In this document: positions 10,394 through 21,694 of the stretch, in pieces
How the letters are laid out: each line of letters opens with the position of its first letter
Position numbering within the stretch: the stretch's first letter is position 1
Assembly: GCA_030522415.1 (NCBI GenBank)
Contig: CM060121.1
Location: 5,732,476-5,796,475, forward strand
Direction of reading: 5' to 3'
DNA: 64,000 bases
DNA from: Channallabes apus
Lineage: Eukaryota; Chordata; Actinopteri; Siluriformes; Clariidae
The notes under the pieces: model-generated
What the model was told of the DNA's origin: nothing
The model's input: the letters and a program-made list of their open reading frames with translations, nothing else
Databases searched by the model: none
Made by a program: the position numbers and the translations under genes

Positions 10394-11412
10394 ATAAGTA
10401 ATTCAGCGCTTTTACGGTCAACTTAATTTCCGTGTTTATATTTAGGTCAGATCATTACTGATCTAAAATATAAACCTGGAAAAATATCTATAAATGTTAA
10501 TGGACACTAAAAACGAATTTACTAATATATAGGCGATTTGTAGATGATTATATTTAAAGTAAGTGAATTATTATTACGTCTTATAAACTGTGCATGTACT
10601 TTAATATTTTGCTCCTGTTTTAGACATTTTGTGTACCTAATTACGTAAAATTGAAAAATTAACTGACAAAGTTCCATTATTAAAAAGTTTGACGTGTTTT
10701 TCCGCTTATTGTCATTTACAAAAAAATAAGCAAATAAATTATTTTAACCGATAATGAAGTTATGTATTTAGCCTTTGTTTTGCCCTTCTTTGCCTTAAAG
10801 GAAGCACCAACAGATTCTGTGATATATATGTTTATGTCTGAGAAAGAAAATCCTGACAAATTATTTAAGTGGTTTTACTATTCTAATGTTGTTGTTATTG
10901 TTATATATGCTATAGATACTATTACTACTACTTCTACTACTACTACTACTACTAATAATAATAATAATAATAATATATTTATTTATTAATTTATTTAAAT
11001 GATTGTTGTTGTTTTGCGATCAGTTCTATCAGTAAATAATAGTAAATTGAGCGATCAGTGTAAAATAGAACAGTAAAATTGTTCGGTCTAACCATAAGTA
11101 ATTTATTTCGCATGACTAAATTAAGTTTTTATAATACCAGGGTGTTACAATTGCGTTTTTATAGAGAGAAATTAAGTGTATTCGTTTGATATTCATTAGT
11201 TTTACTGAACTGGTAAGTTTAAAAATATGGTTCATTAAATCGGAAAAAGGGCGAATTTAGTGATCTTACTCGTTTTTTTTCTCTCTCTCAGAATGTTAAA
11301 ACATATCGTAATTTAATTCATCTGTGCGTACGCAGTTTGTTTGAAGTAAGGCTGAGTTTATAATATCGCTTATGTGCCTTATGTGTTAATGCAATGCAGT
11401 AAATGCAGTATA
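10394..11412 (+). other. 5' part of the J-Cμ1 intron
   Basis: AT-rich intron with (ACT)n(AAT)n at about 10920-10975. No octamer or other enhancer motif stands out, which fits the view that fish lack a JH-Cμ intronic enhancer. No gene was seen. Confidence 0.5.
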
Positions 11413-12225
11413 TATATTGCCAAAAGTATACACTCACCCATCCAAATAATTTAATTCATGTGTTCCAATCACATCCATGGTTACGGGTGTATAAAATCAA
11501 GCACCTAGGCATGCAAACCGCTTCTACAAACATTTGTTAAAGAATGTGTCGCTCTCAGGAGCTCAGGGAATTCCAGCGTGGTAGAGTGATAGAATGCCAC
11601 CTGTGCAATAAGTCCAATTGTGAAAGTCCCTTGCTACTAAATATTCCACAGGCATCTGTTAATGGTATTATAACAAAGTGAAAGAGCTACAGATTTTCAG
11701 ACTTCAGATCACAGTGCGTAGAGAGCTTCATGGAATGAGTTTCCATGCATGGCCGAGCAGCTGCATCCAAGCCTCACATCACCAAGTGCAACGCAAAGCA
11801 TCGGATGCCGCCACTGGACCTCGGAGCAGTTGAGACGTGTTCTCTGGGGTGACGAATGCTTTAGCATAGACATTTTGGACAATTTTATTCTCCCAACCTG
11901 TTGCCCTTCCTGTTACAACATGCAGTGCACAAAGCAAGATCTATAAAGACATGGATAAGCGAGTTTGGTGTGGAAGAATGCACAAATGCGCTTCTGGAAG
12001 AATGGTGAAATATTCCCATATACACATTCCTAAACCTTGTGGAAAGCCTTCCCAAAAAAAGTTAAAGCTGTTATAGCTGTTAAGGGTGGAAAGCCTTCCC
12101 AGAAAAGTTAAAGTTGTTCTAGCTGCAAAGGGTGGGTCAACATCATATTAAACCCTATGTATCAAGAATTGGATGTTACTCAAGTTCATGTGAAGGCAGG
12201 CGAGCGAATATTTTTGGCAATATAG
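11413..12225 (+). mobile_element. Degraded Tc1-like element in the J-Cμ1 intron
   Basis: Ends are complementary (tatattgccaaaagtata at the left, atatttttggcaatatag at the right). Inside are recognisable pieces of transposase text: the start region near 11550 (gtcgctctcaggagctcag), a middle piece (RRVLWGDE at about 11826-11860) and the end (agaaaagttaaagttgttct). Large internal deletions and a duplicated piece near 12040-12130 make it non-coding. A 260-aa open frame is not possible. Confidence 0.75.
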
Positions 12226-12487
12226 TCTATACAGTATATGTGTATGCGCGCGTGTGTGTGTGTGTGTTTATACATGTATACATAGAACTTAATGAATAGT
12301 AGATTAGTAAAAATTTTAATATCGTATGAAATAGTACAGGACAAAGCGCATATAAAATTATTAGATGTGAGAATAAATTAAAAGATAGAAAGGTGAAAAT
12401 GATGGATTGATGGTAGAGAAAGCTGTTGATTGCAAATACTAATAATATTTTTTTATGGCTTTTGTTTGTCTGACTGTGTATATACAG

Positions 12488-12796
12488 CAACGCAACAAGC
12501 CCCGAAGTCCCTGTTTCCGGTGTGGCAGTGCGGCTCGTCCCCTGATGGTTTCGTCACTCTGGGCTGCGTCACCCGCGATTTGGCAACCGCCGATGGACTG
12601 AGCTACGTTTGGAAGGATGCGAGCGGCAACACGCTGAATACTAACGTTGTACAATACCCGGCGGTGCTCGACAGCGGAAAGTACTCCTCGGTGAGTCAGG
12701 CGCGCGTCAAGGCTTCCGACTGGGACGCGAACAAGAAGTTCACCTGCGAAGTCTCTAACCCCCAGGGAACCAAAAAGGTGGACGTACGAAAGCCAG
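12488..12796 (+). CDS. Immunoglobulin μ constant domain 1 exon (Cμ1)
   Basis: First constant domain of the IgM heavy chain, and in teleosts normally also spliced into IgD. Acceptor tatatacag/ca, donor ccag/gtaaac, 309 bp, phase 1 at both ends. The domain starts [16 protein letters not shown]. It has the Ig-fold pair of cysteines in LGCVTRD and FTCEVS, the core Trp in YVWKD, and an extra early Cys in VWQCG that is the likely light-chain bond. GC content is clearly higher than in the δ exons. It is followed not by Cμ2 but by δ exons. Confidence 0.93.
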
Positions 12797-14379
12797 GTAA
12801 ACACTTCAAAACACCATTTTTATGGGTCATATGCAAAGAAGCAATAAGTAGCCAATTTTTATATTAGGTAACCTCCCTTGACCACCACACACACACACAC
12901 ACACTCAGGGAAAATGTTACCAAACTATCCGTTGTTCCTTGGTGAGGTGACGTCAAGGCGACAACATTTAGTACATTGAGGAAACATGAAAATAATTGGA
13001 CCTTAAGGTACATTGATGAAGGCTACATGTAAAGTTTTACTCTACATGTATGGACCTTCCCTGGTCACATGTAACCTACATATTATGATGGTAACTCCCC
13101 AGTGACAAGGGAATATACAGCTTATAGATTGCTAATACTAACTATGCTAGGTGTATTTGATGAAATTGTCAATGAATGTATTATATACTATGCAAAGTAA
13201 ACAAGCAATCAAATCGATATCGAAATATGATATGATTAACTTATGTGCTCTATCTGAAAGTGTTTATTCAACACAGTTCCAGCTAACACTAAAATAAGTT
13301 CCAGTAAATCTTCATCAGTTAAATAGGAGAGTTAAAACCAACTGTAACTACTGGATTGTAATACATTTAGGCAGACGCTCTTATCCAGAGCGACTTACAT
13401 TTTTTCCCCCCTCATTATACATCTGAGCAGTTGAGGGTTAAGGGCCTTGCTCAAGGGCCCAACAGTGGCAATTTGGTGGTTGTGGGGTTTGAACCTGGGA
13501 TCTTCCGAACCGTAGTCCAATGCCTTAACCACTGAGCTACCCCTGGCCCATGGAGCGCATAATAGATGGACACTGCACTAATCAGACTCTGTTTCAGAGA
13601 ATGAAAGAAATAAAAGATTCACATACAACACTGTTTTCACTGTTTATACTGTCTAAGTGTTCATATTCTGGTAGATGGTTATGGCTTTTTGGTCTCAATC
13701 TGACATTATTCTTTGGGAAAACTTTGCAAATTACATGAAATTAGACTGTTAACAGAATAAATGTATACATTTTTATGATTAACTATGATAAATAAATTTT
13801 ATACTAATAGTTCATGAGCTCATAGCAGTTTTATTAGTCATTACATTGAGTTCGGTTTTTGAACACTCACAAGCAACAACTAAATGAAAAAATGAAAGAA
13901 AAAAAATGAAAAGGAACAAATTAAAGATTGTTGACAACAAAAACTACCCAGAGTTTTAAAAACAATTTGACAATTTTTACATATAGGCTACATATATGTC
14001 TGCGTGTGTATATAATATACATATCACTACTGTCGCATTGTGCTCAGTCTGTATTTTTCACTCTTCTCACCCAAATTATAACCTGATTTGTCCAGTGGTT
14101 TAAAAAAGCACCTGCCACAACGCACTTAAAAAATGGTGTACACTGACCTTTGGTTTGTGGCAGGTATGGAAAAGTGAGTTCCTTGTAGCACATGAGTTCC
14201 ACTCATATTTCTTGTGATAACAGCATTATCGTAAAATAACCTTAGAACCTTTAGAGTTCCTTAGAAAATGATTGTGCCAGAATCTCGTAAAAAATTAAAA
14301 TTAAAACTTTAAGTAAGTAATATTGAGCATAAACTATATTTGCCATGTTTCTGAATTATTGTTTTCTCTATGTTTATAG
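12797..14379 (+). other. Intron between Cμ1 and the first Cδ1
   Basis: Holds a (CA)n run (12886-12903), a V-SINE-like element (13362-13550) and otherwise AT-rich DNA. No Cμ2, Cμ3 or Cμ4 exon is present here. This is the 5' junction of the δ block that splits the IgM gene. Confidence 0.6.
13362..13550 (-). repeat. V-SINE-like tRNA-derived SINE
   Basis: On the minus strand the head reads gtagctcagtggttaaggc with a B-box ggttcaaaccc. It is followed by the conserved body gggcccttgagcaaggccct and the tail gctctggataagagcgtctg. A second copy lies at 37984-38160. Confidence 0.75.
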
Positions 14380-14670
14380 TTGTGATTGTGACTCCACCCA
14401 GCATCAGCATCAGCACCAGCATAAACACAGCAACCAACGATATTAATCTGATTTGTTGGTTGGATGGTTACAGTCCTAAAACGATTAATGTTGATTGGGG
14501 AGCGGGTAAAAAAGCGACTGAGAAAAAATTCAAAAATGAGGAAAAAAAAGAGTTTTCCATGCTGAGCCAAATCAGCATAAATGCACAACAATGGAATGAA
14601 GGCAAAGAGTTCACCTGCAGTGCCACACACCAGGCCAAAACCTTCCGTCAAACATGGAGCATTTGTAAAG
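14380..14670 (+). CDS. Cδ1 exon, first copy (inside the IgM gene)
   Basis: Acceptor tgtttatag/tt, donor gtaaag/gtcagt, 291 bp, phase 1-1. The Ig fold shows cysteines in LICWLDG and FTCSATH, and it ends WSICK. It differs from the second copy (25930-26220) mainly between residues about 35 and 60, where this copy has GYSPKTINVDW and the other GFHTKVINIDW. It follows Cμ1 directly, the standard order for a teleost IgD transcript, but here the IgM exons still lie downstream. Confidence 0.9.
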
Positions 14671-14752
14671 GTCAGTTCCACACAAGAACAATGCAAAATG
14701 AAAATCTTTCATGTTGTCTAAGTGTAAGTGAACAACTTCTTATATATTTCAG

Positions 14753-15046
14753 GCCATCCAAATTCTGAACCACGGATACAACTGGATAAACCTTCTCTCA
14801 GGTCAATATTGACAGATTATCAAGTAACAGTCTCCTGTGTTGTTGAGACTGTGTTCCACCCTAAAGTTTCCTGGCTTGTAGATGGAAATAAAAAAATAAA
14901 CACTGGCATTAACAGTGAGAGACAGGATGAGTCCACTGTTAGCAACCTGACTATTTCTGTACAAGACTGGACAAAATCAAGGACAATAACCTGCAGGGCT
15001 GAACATCCATGTTTTAAAACAATAGAAGATATTATAAAAACGACAG
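14753..15046 (+). CDS. Cδ2 exon, first block, first triplet
   Basis: Acceptor atatttcag/gc, donor gacag/gtaagt, 294 bp, phase 1-1. Cysteines in VSCVVETVF and ITCRAEHPC, core Trp in VSWLVDG. Unlike the other three δ2 copies it has INTGINSE where they have a DRDS(N/K)RE run. It is separated from δ1 by an 82-bp intron. Confidence 0.9.
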
Positions 15047-15334
15047 GTAAGTTCTGTATATAATGTAAAACTCAATTATCATCCTTTCTGTTCATTTGTA
15101 TACTTTAAAACTTGAAATGTGATGGGAGTTGCAATGTTAGCACAAAAATATTACTTGTTTAAACAATAATTAAAGGCACATATTAAATTAAATTGTGCAC
15201 ACAGGTATAGTAATATAACAGTTAAATTGTATGTGTGCATGTAAAAGTTTCATGTTGAAAACGTAAGTTAATTTTAAAATATTTCACCTCAGTTGAATAT
15301 TCTAACTTATGTGACTATACGTTATGTACCTCAG

Positions 15335-15640
15335 AAACTGTGCAGAAAACCCCTACAGTGGTGATCAGAAGGAGTCCTGCAGACGTAGGGAAGAGAGACA
15401 GTGCAGTGCTGGAGTGTGTTGCAAGCAGTCTGCCTTCTGGTGAACTCTCTGTCACCTTCCAGGCTAATGATGAGAAGTTTCCAGAAGCTCAGTATGTGAA
15501 TCTGCCAGAAGGCCAGGACACATTGATTACACAATTCACTATTCCCAAAACAAAACAAACCAAAAACAACAATTTCGCTTGCCAGATTCAGAAAAGCCAT
15601 TCTCAGAAGTGGAAGTCCAGTTCAATTAAAAACCTTTTTG
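15335..15640 (+). CDS. Cδ3 exon, first block, first triplet
   Basis: Acceptor gtacctcag/aa, donor tttttg/gtaagc, 306 bp, phase 1-1. Begins ETVQKTPTVVIRRSP, with cysteines in LECVASS and FACQIQ. The usual core Trp of the C strand is absent (LSVTFQAND), a feature shared by all four δ3 copies here. A 440-bp intron follows, almost identical in the next triplet. Confidence 0.9.
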
Positions 15641-16080
15641 GTAAGCACAATTTCAGTCTCAATATCTTAATTGCTTGACTATTGGCATTGTCTAGTTTTA
15701 AATTATACCGGAAAAGAGTGAGGGAGGAGGTGAGAGCACTGGTATATAGAAGCTACCAGCACAGTCAGTGTGATGTGTGAATTCTTGCTCTCAAATTTCC
15801 ACTTCCGTAGCTCATCAATTCATGCTTTACATGAAAGTAAACATTCCTGCATTACATTTTCACATCCTGCAAGATACCAGTTCAGATTGTCCTGTTCTAC
15901 AGCTGTAAAGCACATTTTAACACTGTGATGGAAAGTGAGATGTAAAGTCTCTGCCTTTTGTAAATAAGATACAGGACAGGGTATTTTATTTCCCTCGCAT
16001 TAGATGTTATAAAATAAAAAAAAATAGCTATAAAATATTTATCTGACTTGTCTTGACAAAATAAATGTCCTTCTCTCCAG

Positions 16081-16368
16081 ATGACCCTTCAGTGGACCTG
16101 ACAGTTGTATCCAGTGTGGATAAATCTGCATCAAGAAAACAAAAACTTCTTTGCTCTGCGACTGGACTTAACCCAGAGATCAAGTGGGTTCCCGAATCTG
16201 TGGGCAATGCTGATAGTGAAGTAACAATGAATGCAGGTGGACGTGTGAAGGTGTCCAGTGAGCTATCAGTTACAGAACAAGAGTGGAAACGTGGAACTAC
16301 ATTCACCTGCCAAGTCAGAGATCAGAGTCTTACTAAAAATATCCAGAAGAGCATCAACGTTTGTGAAG
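16081..16368 (+). CDS. Cδ4 exon, first block, first triplet
   Basis: Acceptor ttctctccag/at, donor gtgaag/gtattg, 288 bp, phase 1-1. Cysteines in LLCSATG and FTCQVRD, core Trp in IKWVPES, and an extra C-terminal Cys in INVCE that could bridge chains. Confidence 0.9.
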
Positions 16369-16512
16369 GTATTGTAATATTAAGAGAAGTTTATGATCTT
16401 TACAAAATGTAAATATTAGACACAGTGGAAGGTCAGTCCTACATAAAATCATCCAAAATAAGAATCTTCCATGATATCTAAGTGTAAGTGAAGAACCTCT
16501 TATATCTTCCAG

Positions 16513-16806
16513 GTCATCAAAATTCTGGACCACGGATACAACTGGAGAAACCTCCTCTCAAGTCAATATTGACAGATAAACGAATAACTTTGTCCTGTGT
16601 TATTGAGACTGTCTTCCACACCATAGTTTCATGGTTTGTAGATGGAAATAAAAAATCAGACAGAGACAGTAACAGAGAGAGACAGGATGAGTCCACTGTT
16701 AGCAACCTGACTATTTCTGTAGAAGACTGGACAAAATCAAGGACAATAACCTGCAGGGCTGAACATCCATGTTTTAAAACAATAGAAGAAATTATAAAAA
16801 CGACAG
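16513..16806 (+). CDS. Cδ2 exon, first block, second triplet
   Basis: Acceptor atcttccag/gt, donor gacag/gtaagt, 294 bp, phase 1-1. Starts GHQNSGPRIQLEKPPL. Its B strand reads ITLSCVIETVF, and its core Trp is in VSWFVDG. It is closer to the copy at 28057 than to its own neighbour at 14753, which suggests exchange between blocks. Confidence 0.9.
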
Positions 16807-17094
16807 GTAAGTTCTGTATATAATGTAAAACTCGATTATCATCCTTTCTGTTCATTTGTATACTTTAAAACTTGAAATGTGATGGAGTTGCAATGTTAGC
16901 ACAAAAATATTACTTGTTTAAACAATAATTAAAGGCACATATTAAATTAAATTGTGCACACAGTTATAGTAATATAACAGTTAAATTGTACGTGTGCATG
17001 TAAAATATTTCATGTTGAAAACGTAAGTTAATTAAAAAATATTTCACCTCAGTTGAACATTCTAACTTATGTGACTATACGTTATGTACCTCAG

Positions 17095-17400
17095 AAACTG
17101 TGCAGAAAACCCCTACAGTGGTGATCAGAAGGAGTCCTGCAGACGTAGGGAAGAGAGACAGTGCAGTGCTGGAGTGTGTTGCAAGCAGTCTGCCTTCTGG
17201 TGAACTCTCTGTCACCTTCCAGGCCAATGATGAGAAGTTTCCAGAAGCTCAGTATGTGAATCTGCCAGAAGGCCAGGACACATTGATTAGACAATTCACT
17301 ATTCCCAAAACAAAACAAACCAAAAACAACAATTTCAACTGCCAGATTCAGAAAAGCCATTCTCTGAAGTGGAAGTCCAGTCCTCTTAAAAACCTTTTTG
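17095..17400 (+). CDS. Cδ3 exon, first block, second triplet
   Basis: Acceptor gtacctcag/aa, donor tttttg/gtaagc, 306 bp, phase 1-1. It differs from the copy at 15335 by only a few codons (TLIRQ for TLITQ, NFNCQ for NFACQ, SSPLKN for SSSIKN). Confidence 0.9.
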
Positions 17401-17839
17401 GTAAGCACAATTTCAGTCTCAATATCTTAATTGCTTGACTATTGGCATTGTCTAGTTTTAAATTATACTGGAAAAGAGAGGGGGAGGAGGTGAGAGCACT
17501 GGTATACAGAAGCTACCAGCACAGTCAGTGTGATGTGTGAATTTTTGCTCTCAAATTTCCACTTCCGTAGCTCATCAATTCATGCTTTACATGAAAGTAA
17601 ACATTCCTGCATTACATTTTCACATCCTGCAAAATCCCAGTTCAGATTGTCCTGTTCTACAGCTGTAAAGCACATTTTAACACTGTGATGGAAAGTGAGA
17701 TGTAAAGTCTCTGCCTTTTGTAAATAAGATACAGGACAGGGTATTTTATTTCCCTCGCATTAGAGGTTATAAAATAAAAAAAATAGCTATAAAATATTTA
17801 TCTGACTTGTCTTGACAAAATAAATGTCCTTCTCTCCAG

Positions 17840-18127
17840 ATGACGCTTCAGTGGACCTGACAGTTGTATCCAGTGTGGATAAATCTGCATCAAGAAAACA
17901 AAAACTTCTTTGCTATGGAACTGGATTTAACCCAGAGATCAAGTGGTTTCCCGAATCTGTGGGCAATGCTGATAGTGAAGTAACAATGAATGCAGGTGGA
18001 CGTGTGAAGGTGTCCAGTGAGCTATCAGTTACAGAACAAGAGTGGAAACGTGGAACTACATTCACCTGCCAAGTCAGAGATCAGAGTCTTGCTAAAAATA
18101 TCCAGAAGAGCATCAACGTTTGTGAAG
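17840..18127 (+). CDS. Cδ4 exon, first block, second triplet
   Basis: Acceptor ttctctccag/at, donor gtgaag/gtattg, 288 bp, phase 1-1. It keeps both Ig cysteines (LLCYGTG, FTCQVRD) and the INVCE end. Small changes from copy one include YGTGF for SATGL and IKWFPES for IKWVPES. Confidence 0.9.
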
Positions 18128-18212
18128 GTATTGTAATTATCAGAAAAAGTTCATGAGCTTTCAACAAAATCCAAAGGTGTGTCTAACGCTAATGTCATTT
18201 CTTTATCTCCAG

Positions 18213-18530
18213 TCACTTCAGATCATGCTCGGAGTGCACAGGTTTACCTGTTTGGTCCCTCCAACAGTGATGTGCCAGAGGTGGATCCTGTTTCTGTCAC
18301 CTGTCTGCTGTTGGGCCACGGCCTCCAGGACTTCTCAGTTAGCTGCAAAGTAGGAACAGCCACGATGTCTTCAAATGTGATCAAAACCGAAAACCACAAA
18401 AATGGAACAGAGAGTGTTCAAAGGGTTATAAGTGTTCCAGCTACAATGTGGAAAAACCATGAAAACGTTTCCTGTGAGGTGAAACACCCCTGTTCTAATG
18501 CACAGACATACATCACCTCTAAAACCAAAG
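18213..18530 (+). CDS. Cδ5 exon, first block, with GC splice donor
   Basis: Acceptor tatctccag/tc, 318 bp, phase 1-1. Cysteines in VTCLLLG and VSCEVKHPC, plus an extra pair member in VSCKVG. The donor is aaag/gcaagt, a GC instead of GT with otherwise ideal surroundings, as in GC-AG introns. The second-block copy (29530) has the same GC donor. Here the next exon downstream is μ-like, not δ6. Confidence 0.88.
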
Positions 18531-19178
18531 GCAAGTAGCTTTAACCATTTAAAAAGACTGACTAAAAGTTTATTATTCCTAAAAGTGCTATCCACTTTAA
18601 TGTGCACTGGAATATTTTATGTAAGGAGTCAAGCATTTTAAACTCCAAAGCTTATGTACGATCTGTGCTCTTTTTCTGCCAATGCTAATCAAAGCCTTTT
18701 CCTTTTCTCATCTGAGGCTTATGACTTCTCGCATGTGTGTTGCCACAGTATGTTATCAAAATTACTTTATCACAAAGTTTGTTGTGACAAAATCAGTTAT
18801 AAGTGATAAATAAGATTTTAACGATTAATAAATTCTAATTGAATGGGTTCTCAGTAGTTTTCTCCTCGTCCCTGCTCAAATACTATGCATGGCATTTGTT
18901 TACCCATAATTATTTTAGTATGGACTAAAACATGATGAGTGCTGTTGTAGAAAAATTATCACTTATCAAATCACACTAATGCTAAAGCAGTTTGCTCATG
19001 TACAATATTTAATTCCTTTCCAAGCTATTTGTTCACTTTAATTTACATTATTATAAATATGAAAAAAAGCACTTTTGTGGCTTTCGTATACTGTGGCAAA
19101 ACATTCTATTCCTAAACTGCAGTTCCTGCTGCGCCCATTTCTGCTGCATATAGATGTGTGTGTGTGTTTGTTTTGCAG
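18531..19178 (+). other. Intron at the δ5-to-Cμ2 junction
   Basis: AT-rich, no recognised repeat. It shows no visible similarity to the intron after the second δ5 (29848-30551), so the 3' edge of the duplicated δ block lies within a few tens of bases of the δ5 donor. A TG run precedes a good acceptor (tttgttttgcag). Confidence 0.55.
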
Positions 19179-19475
19179 ACCTTGCTGCAACTCTGCTTCT
19201 AACAACTCCAACTCAAACAGAATTAGACAGTGGAACAGCTACATTCATCTGCATAGCTTCAGATTTTTTTCCTAAATCACACATATTTAAGTGGACGCAT
19301 GATGTGATGAACCTCAATAATAAGGTCAAACGCACTATATTAAGCAAGGAGAAAGATACTTACACTGCCATAAGCATTTTGGAACTTACTACCAGTGAAT
19401 GGACCGACTCAACTTCTCCACTTAAGTGCGAGTTCCAGCACATGGCACAGAATCTGTCCGAAGGGGCAAGTCCTG
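19179..19475 (+). CDS. Cμ2-like exon, displaced downstream of δ exons
   Basis: Acceptor gttttgcag/ac, donor tcctg/gtacgt, 297 bp, phase 1-1. The domain reads [31 protein letters not shown] and LKCEFQH. The pattern ATFIC(I/L)A..F.PK...KW and the KCEFQH end are what I know from teleost Cμ2 domains. It is unlike any δ exon in this window, including δ6 and δ7 at 30552 and 31569. The assignment is by recognition, without alignment. Confidence 0.78.
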
Positions 19476-19811
19476 GTACGTCATTAAGTTACTCATTTTT
19501 TTTCCTATAGTTTTTATGACTATGATTACTTTCATTCTTATAAATTGTCTTTTTATAGCATTTGAATTTATTGTTATTCTTACACCATAATATGAGGATT
19601 TCTTTTTTTTTTTATTGAAATACCACAAAGTTCTTGCTAAATGCTGTAAATTAAAATTTTATGTGAACATTTGTGCTTTACTTTGACATGGCAGTGCAGT
19701 AAAACTCAGATTTGATGGTACTTTTCAGATTAATTCACTTTTTGTCCCATTTGTTTGTTTAGTTTAAAAATTAATTTGCTTCTTAAAAAAAAATCTACAT
19801 CTTCTTTACAG

Positions 19812-20120
19812 TGTTGGTGGACCAGCAGCAACCAAAGGTGACAATAATCCCACCTTCCAACAGAGACATTCTTATAAACAGATCTGGTGACCTGGTGTGC
19901 AAGGCTGAAGGACCAGAGGGTTTCACTGGCATTAAATGGTTTGTTAACGATAAAGAGACCACTTCCCTACCTAAAGAAGATGTGTCTGGGAAGACAGCAA
20001 TCACACTCACCACATCGATCTCTTACGAAGAGTGGAATAGTGGCAGCAAATTCACCTGTGAGGTTCTTCATTCAGCATTTGCTCAGGGGTTTATTAAAGA
20101 GGACTACCAAAGACAACATG
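19812..20120 (+). CDS. Cμ3-like exon
   Basis: Acceptor ctttacag/tg, donor aacatg/gtagga, 309 bp, phase 1-1. Cysteines in LVCKAEG and FTCEVLH, core Trp in IKWFVND. The block SISYEEWNSGSKFTCEV and the ending KEDYQRQHG resemble teleost Cμ3. In teleosts the membrane form of IgM is made by splicing Cμ3 directly to TM1. The donor here is in the right phase for the TM1 exon at 23434. Confidence 0.78.
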
Positions 20121-20370
20121 GTAGGAAATGTGTTTACTATTTCTACATATTCTTGCTTTTACTTTGTATGAGAAAGCTGTAAGATTTTTTTAAGAAGCAT
20201 AAAAAGCATTTTTATATCTAGTGATATTAAAATGATAGGAAAATTATAATTATATGTAAAAGCTTTTTTGTTCGTTGTTAATTTGTGACCAGTGCTCCCA
20301 AACAAAATAATCAATGCAACAGAAGAAAAATTATTATGTTTTGTTGTTAACTGTGATTTCATGTTTGTAG

Positions 20371-20768
20371 GCAACAAGAAATGCCCTGAGGTTTACTTGC
20401 TCGCTCCATCAGAGAGCTCAGGGGGGAAAACGGTGACCCTGACTTGCTATGTAAAAGAGTTCTACCCTCAGGAGGTGGCTGTGTCTTGGCTTGTTGATGA
20501 TAAACAAGTGGACAATGTGGTGAGCTTTAAGCAGAACACCACTAGGGTTATTGAGAGGGACAACTACTTTTCAGCATACAGCCAGCTGATTGTCAATACT
20601 GCTCATTGGACCAATGGCAGTGTGTTCACCTGCAATGTTTATCATGAGTCCATCGCGGACCCTGTGCGCCACATATCCAGATCCATCGCTAGCAATTCAA
20701 ATCCACCCACCTTAGTGAATCTCAGTCTGAATGTTCCCCAAAGCTGCCCACCTTCTGTCTTGTATTAA
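20371..20768 (+). CDS. Cμ4 exon with IgM secretory tail
   Basis: Acceptor gtttgtag/gc, phase 1, then an Ig domain with cysteines in LTCYVKEF and FTCNVYHES and the core Trp in VSWLVDD. It ends in a tailpiece containing [12 protein letters not shown] and a stop at 20766-20768. The NLS glycosylation site and near-terminal Cys are hallmarks of the IgM secretory tail used for polymerisation. This identifies the displaced exons as μ rather than δ. A polyadenylation signal follows at 20934. Confidence 0.88.
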
Positions 20769-20933
20769 AAAGTGTGTTATCTGCTGTTAATGCTTGTTTT
20801 CTTTAGATTTTTGTCTTCTACGTCTTCTTCTTTTTAATTAACATAATGTCATTGTCCTTCCTGTCTGTCTGATGCTTGTGTGTTTTTGTTTTTTTGGAAT
20901 ATGCCCAATGCAATATCACAGTGAAACAATGAC

Positions 20934-20939
20934 AATAAA
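20934..20939 (+). terminator. Polyadenylation signal for secreted IgM
   Basis: AATAAA 166 bp after the Cμ4 stop, suited to the secreted transcript. Confidence 0.7.
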
Positions 20940-21694
20940 AAAATCTTTCAGCATGTATCCTGTGCAGTGCAGAAATATTCTAATATTGCATTACACCAAC
21001 TTTATCCATCCTGATCTAAACATCTCTTAAAAATAATGGCCTTCACATTGACTGGCTTTGAATTAAGACATTTTACATAAAGCTGTTTTAAGCTTCATGT
21101 TTCATCATGTTCCCAACACATCAGCATTTAAGGGAAAGAGTTGACTGCTTTTCTCCCAAAATGCAATTGCAATATACAATACAAAAAAGATGTACTATTG
21201 GCTTTAAACACCTATTAAACATAATTTAATCAAATTTAAGAAAGGCAAACCACCTATTAAAACATTACATCTGTTAATTATGATAATAACAGATGCTCCA
21301 AAACTTTTCCCCCACAATTTCACGTTGTGTTTTGCATTTTGTTGCATTGTTTGCATTTATGTAATATTTTTGTCAAGCTTTATTTGTTGCTCATTCTTAG
21401 TTACCCTTCAACACAGTATATCCTTAATAAGTCCATAAATAAAAATGTTCCAGTGGCTTAGTTTTATACAGTTTTACCTCCAGCAAGCCAAGACATGCCT
21501 CTTGTAAGGTAGAGACTTTATTTGACCTTTTTCATTGACAGTTTGGGTCACGAATATCATGTGTACCTAAGAAAAACTAAATCAAAACTTTCATTATAAA
21601 AAAATAATCGAGATATTTAAATACACGTAGGCCATTTTATGAACACCACAAAACATTAATAACATTGATTACGACTTGTGTGTCAGTAAACTGT
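20940..21694. other. Cμ4-TM1 intron, 5' part
   Basis: AT-rich sequence without recognised features. Confidence 0.4.

Larger units (their letters stand above)
14747..18180 (+). repeat. Two tandem δ2-δ3-δ4 units, first block
   Basis: Unit one runs about 14747-16506 and unit two about 16507-18180. Exons and introns are both nearly identical, for example the gctaccagcacagtcagtgt and gatacaggacagggtatttt stretches of the δ3-δ4 intron. Intron identity means recent duplication or gene conversion rather than selection on the protein alone. Confidence 0.85.

Noticed and set aside
19179..20768. Interpretation of these exons as δ6, δ7 and a secreted δ tail
   Set aside because: They do not resemble the δ6 and δ7 exons at 30552 and 31569. 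The tail has the IgM [12 protein letters not shown] pattern, and they are followed by IgM-type TM1 and a Val-Lys-stop TM2.
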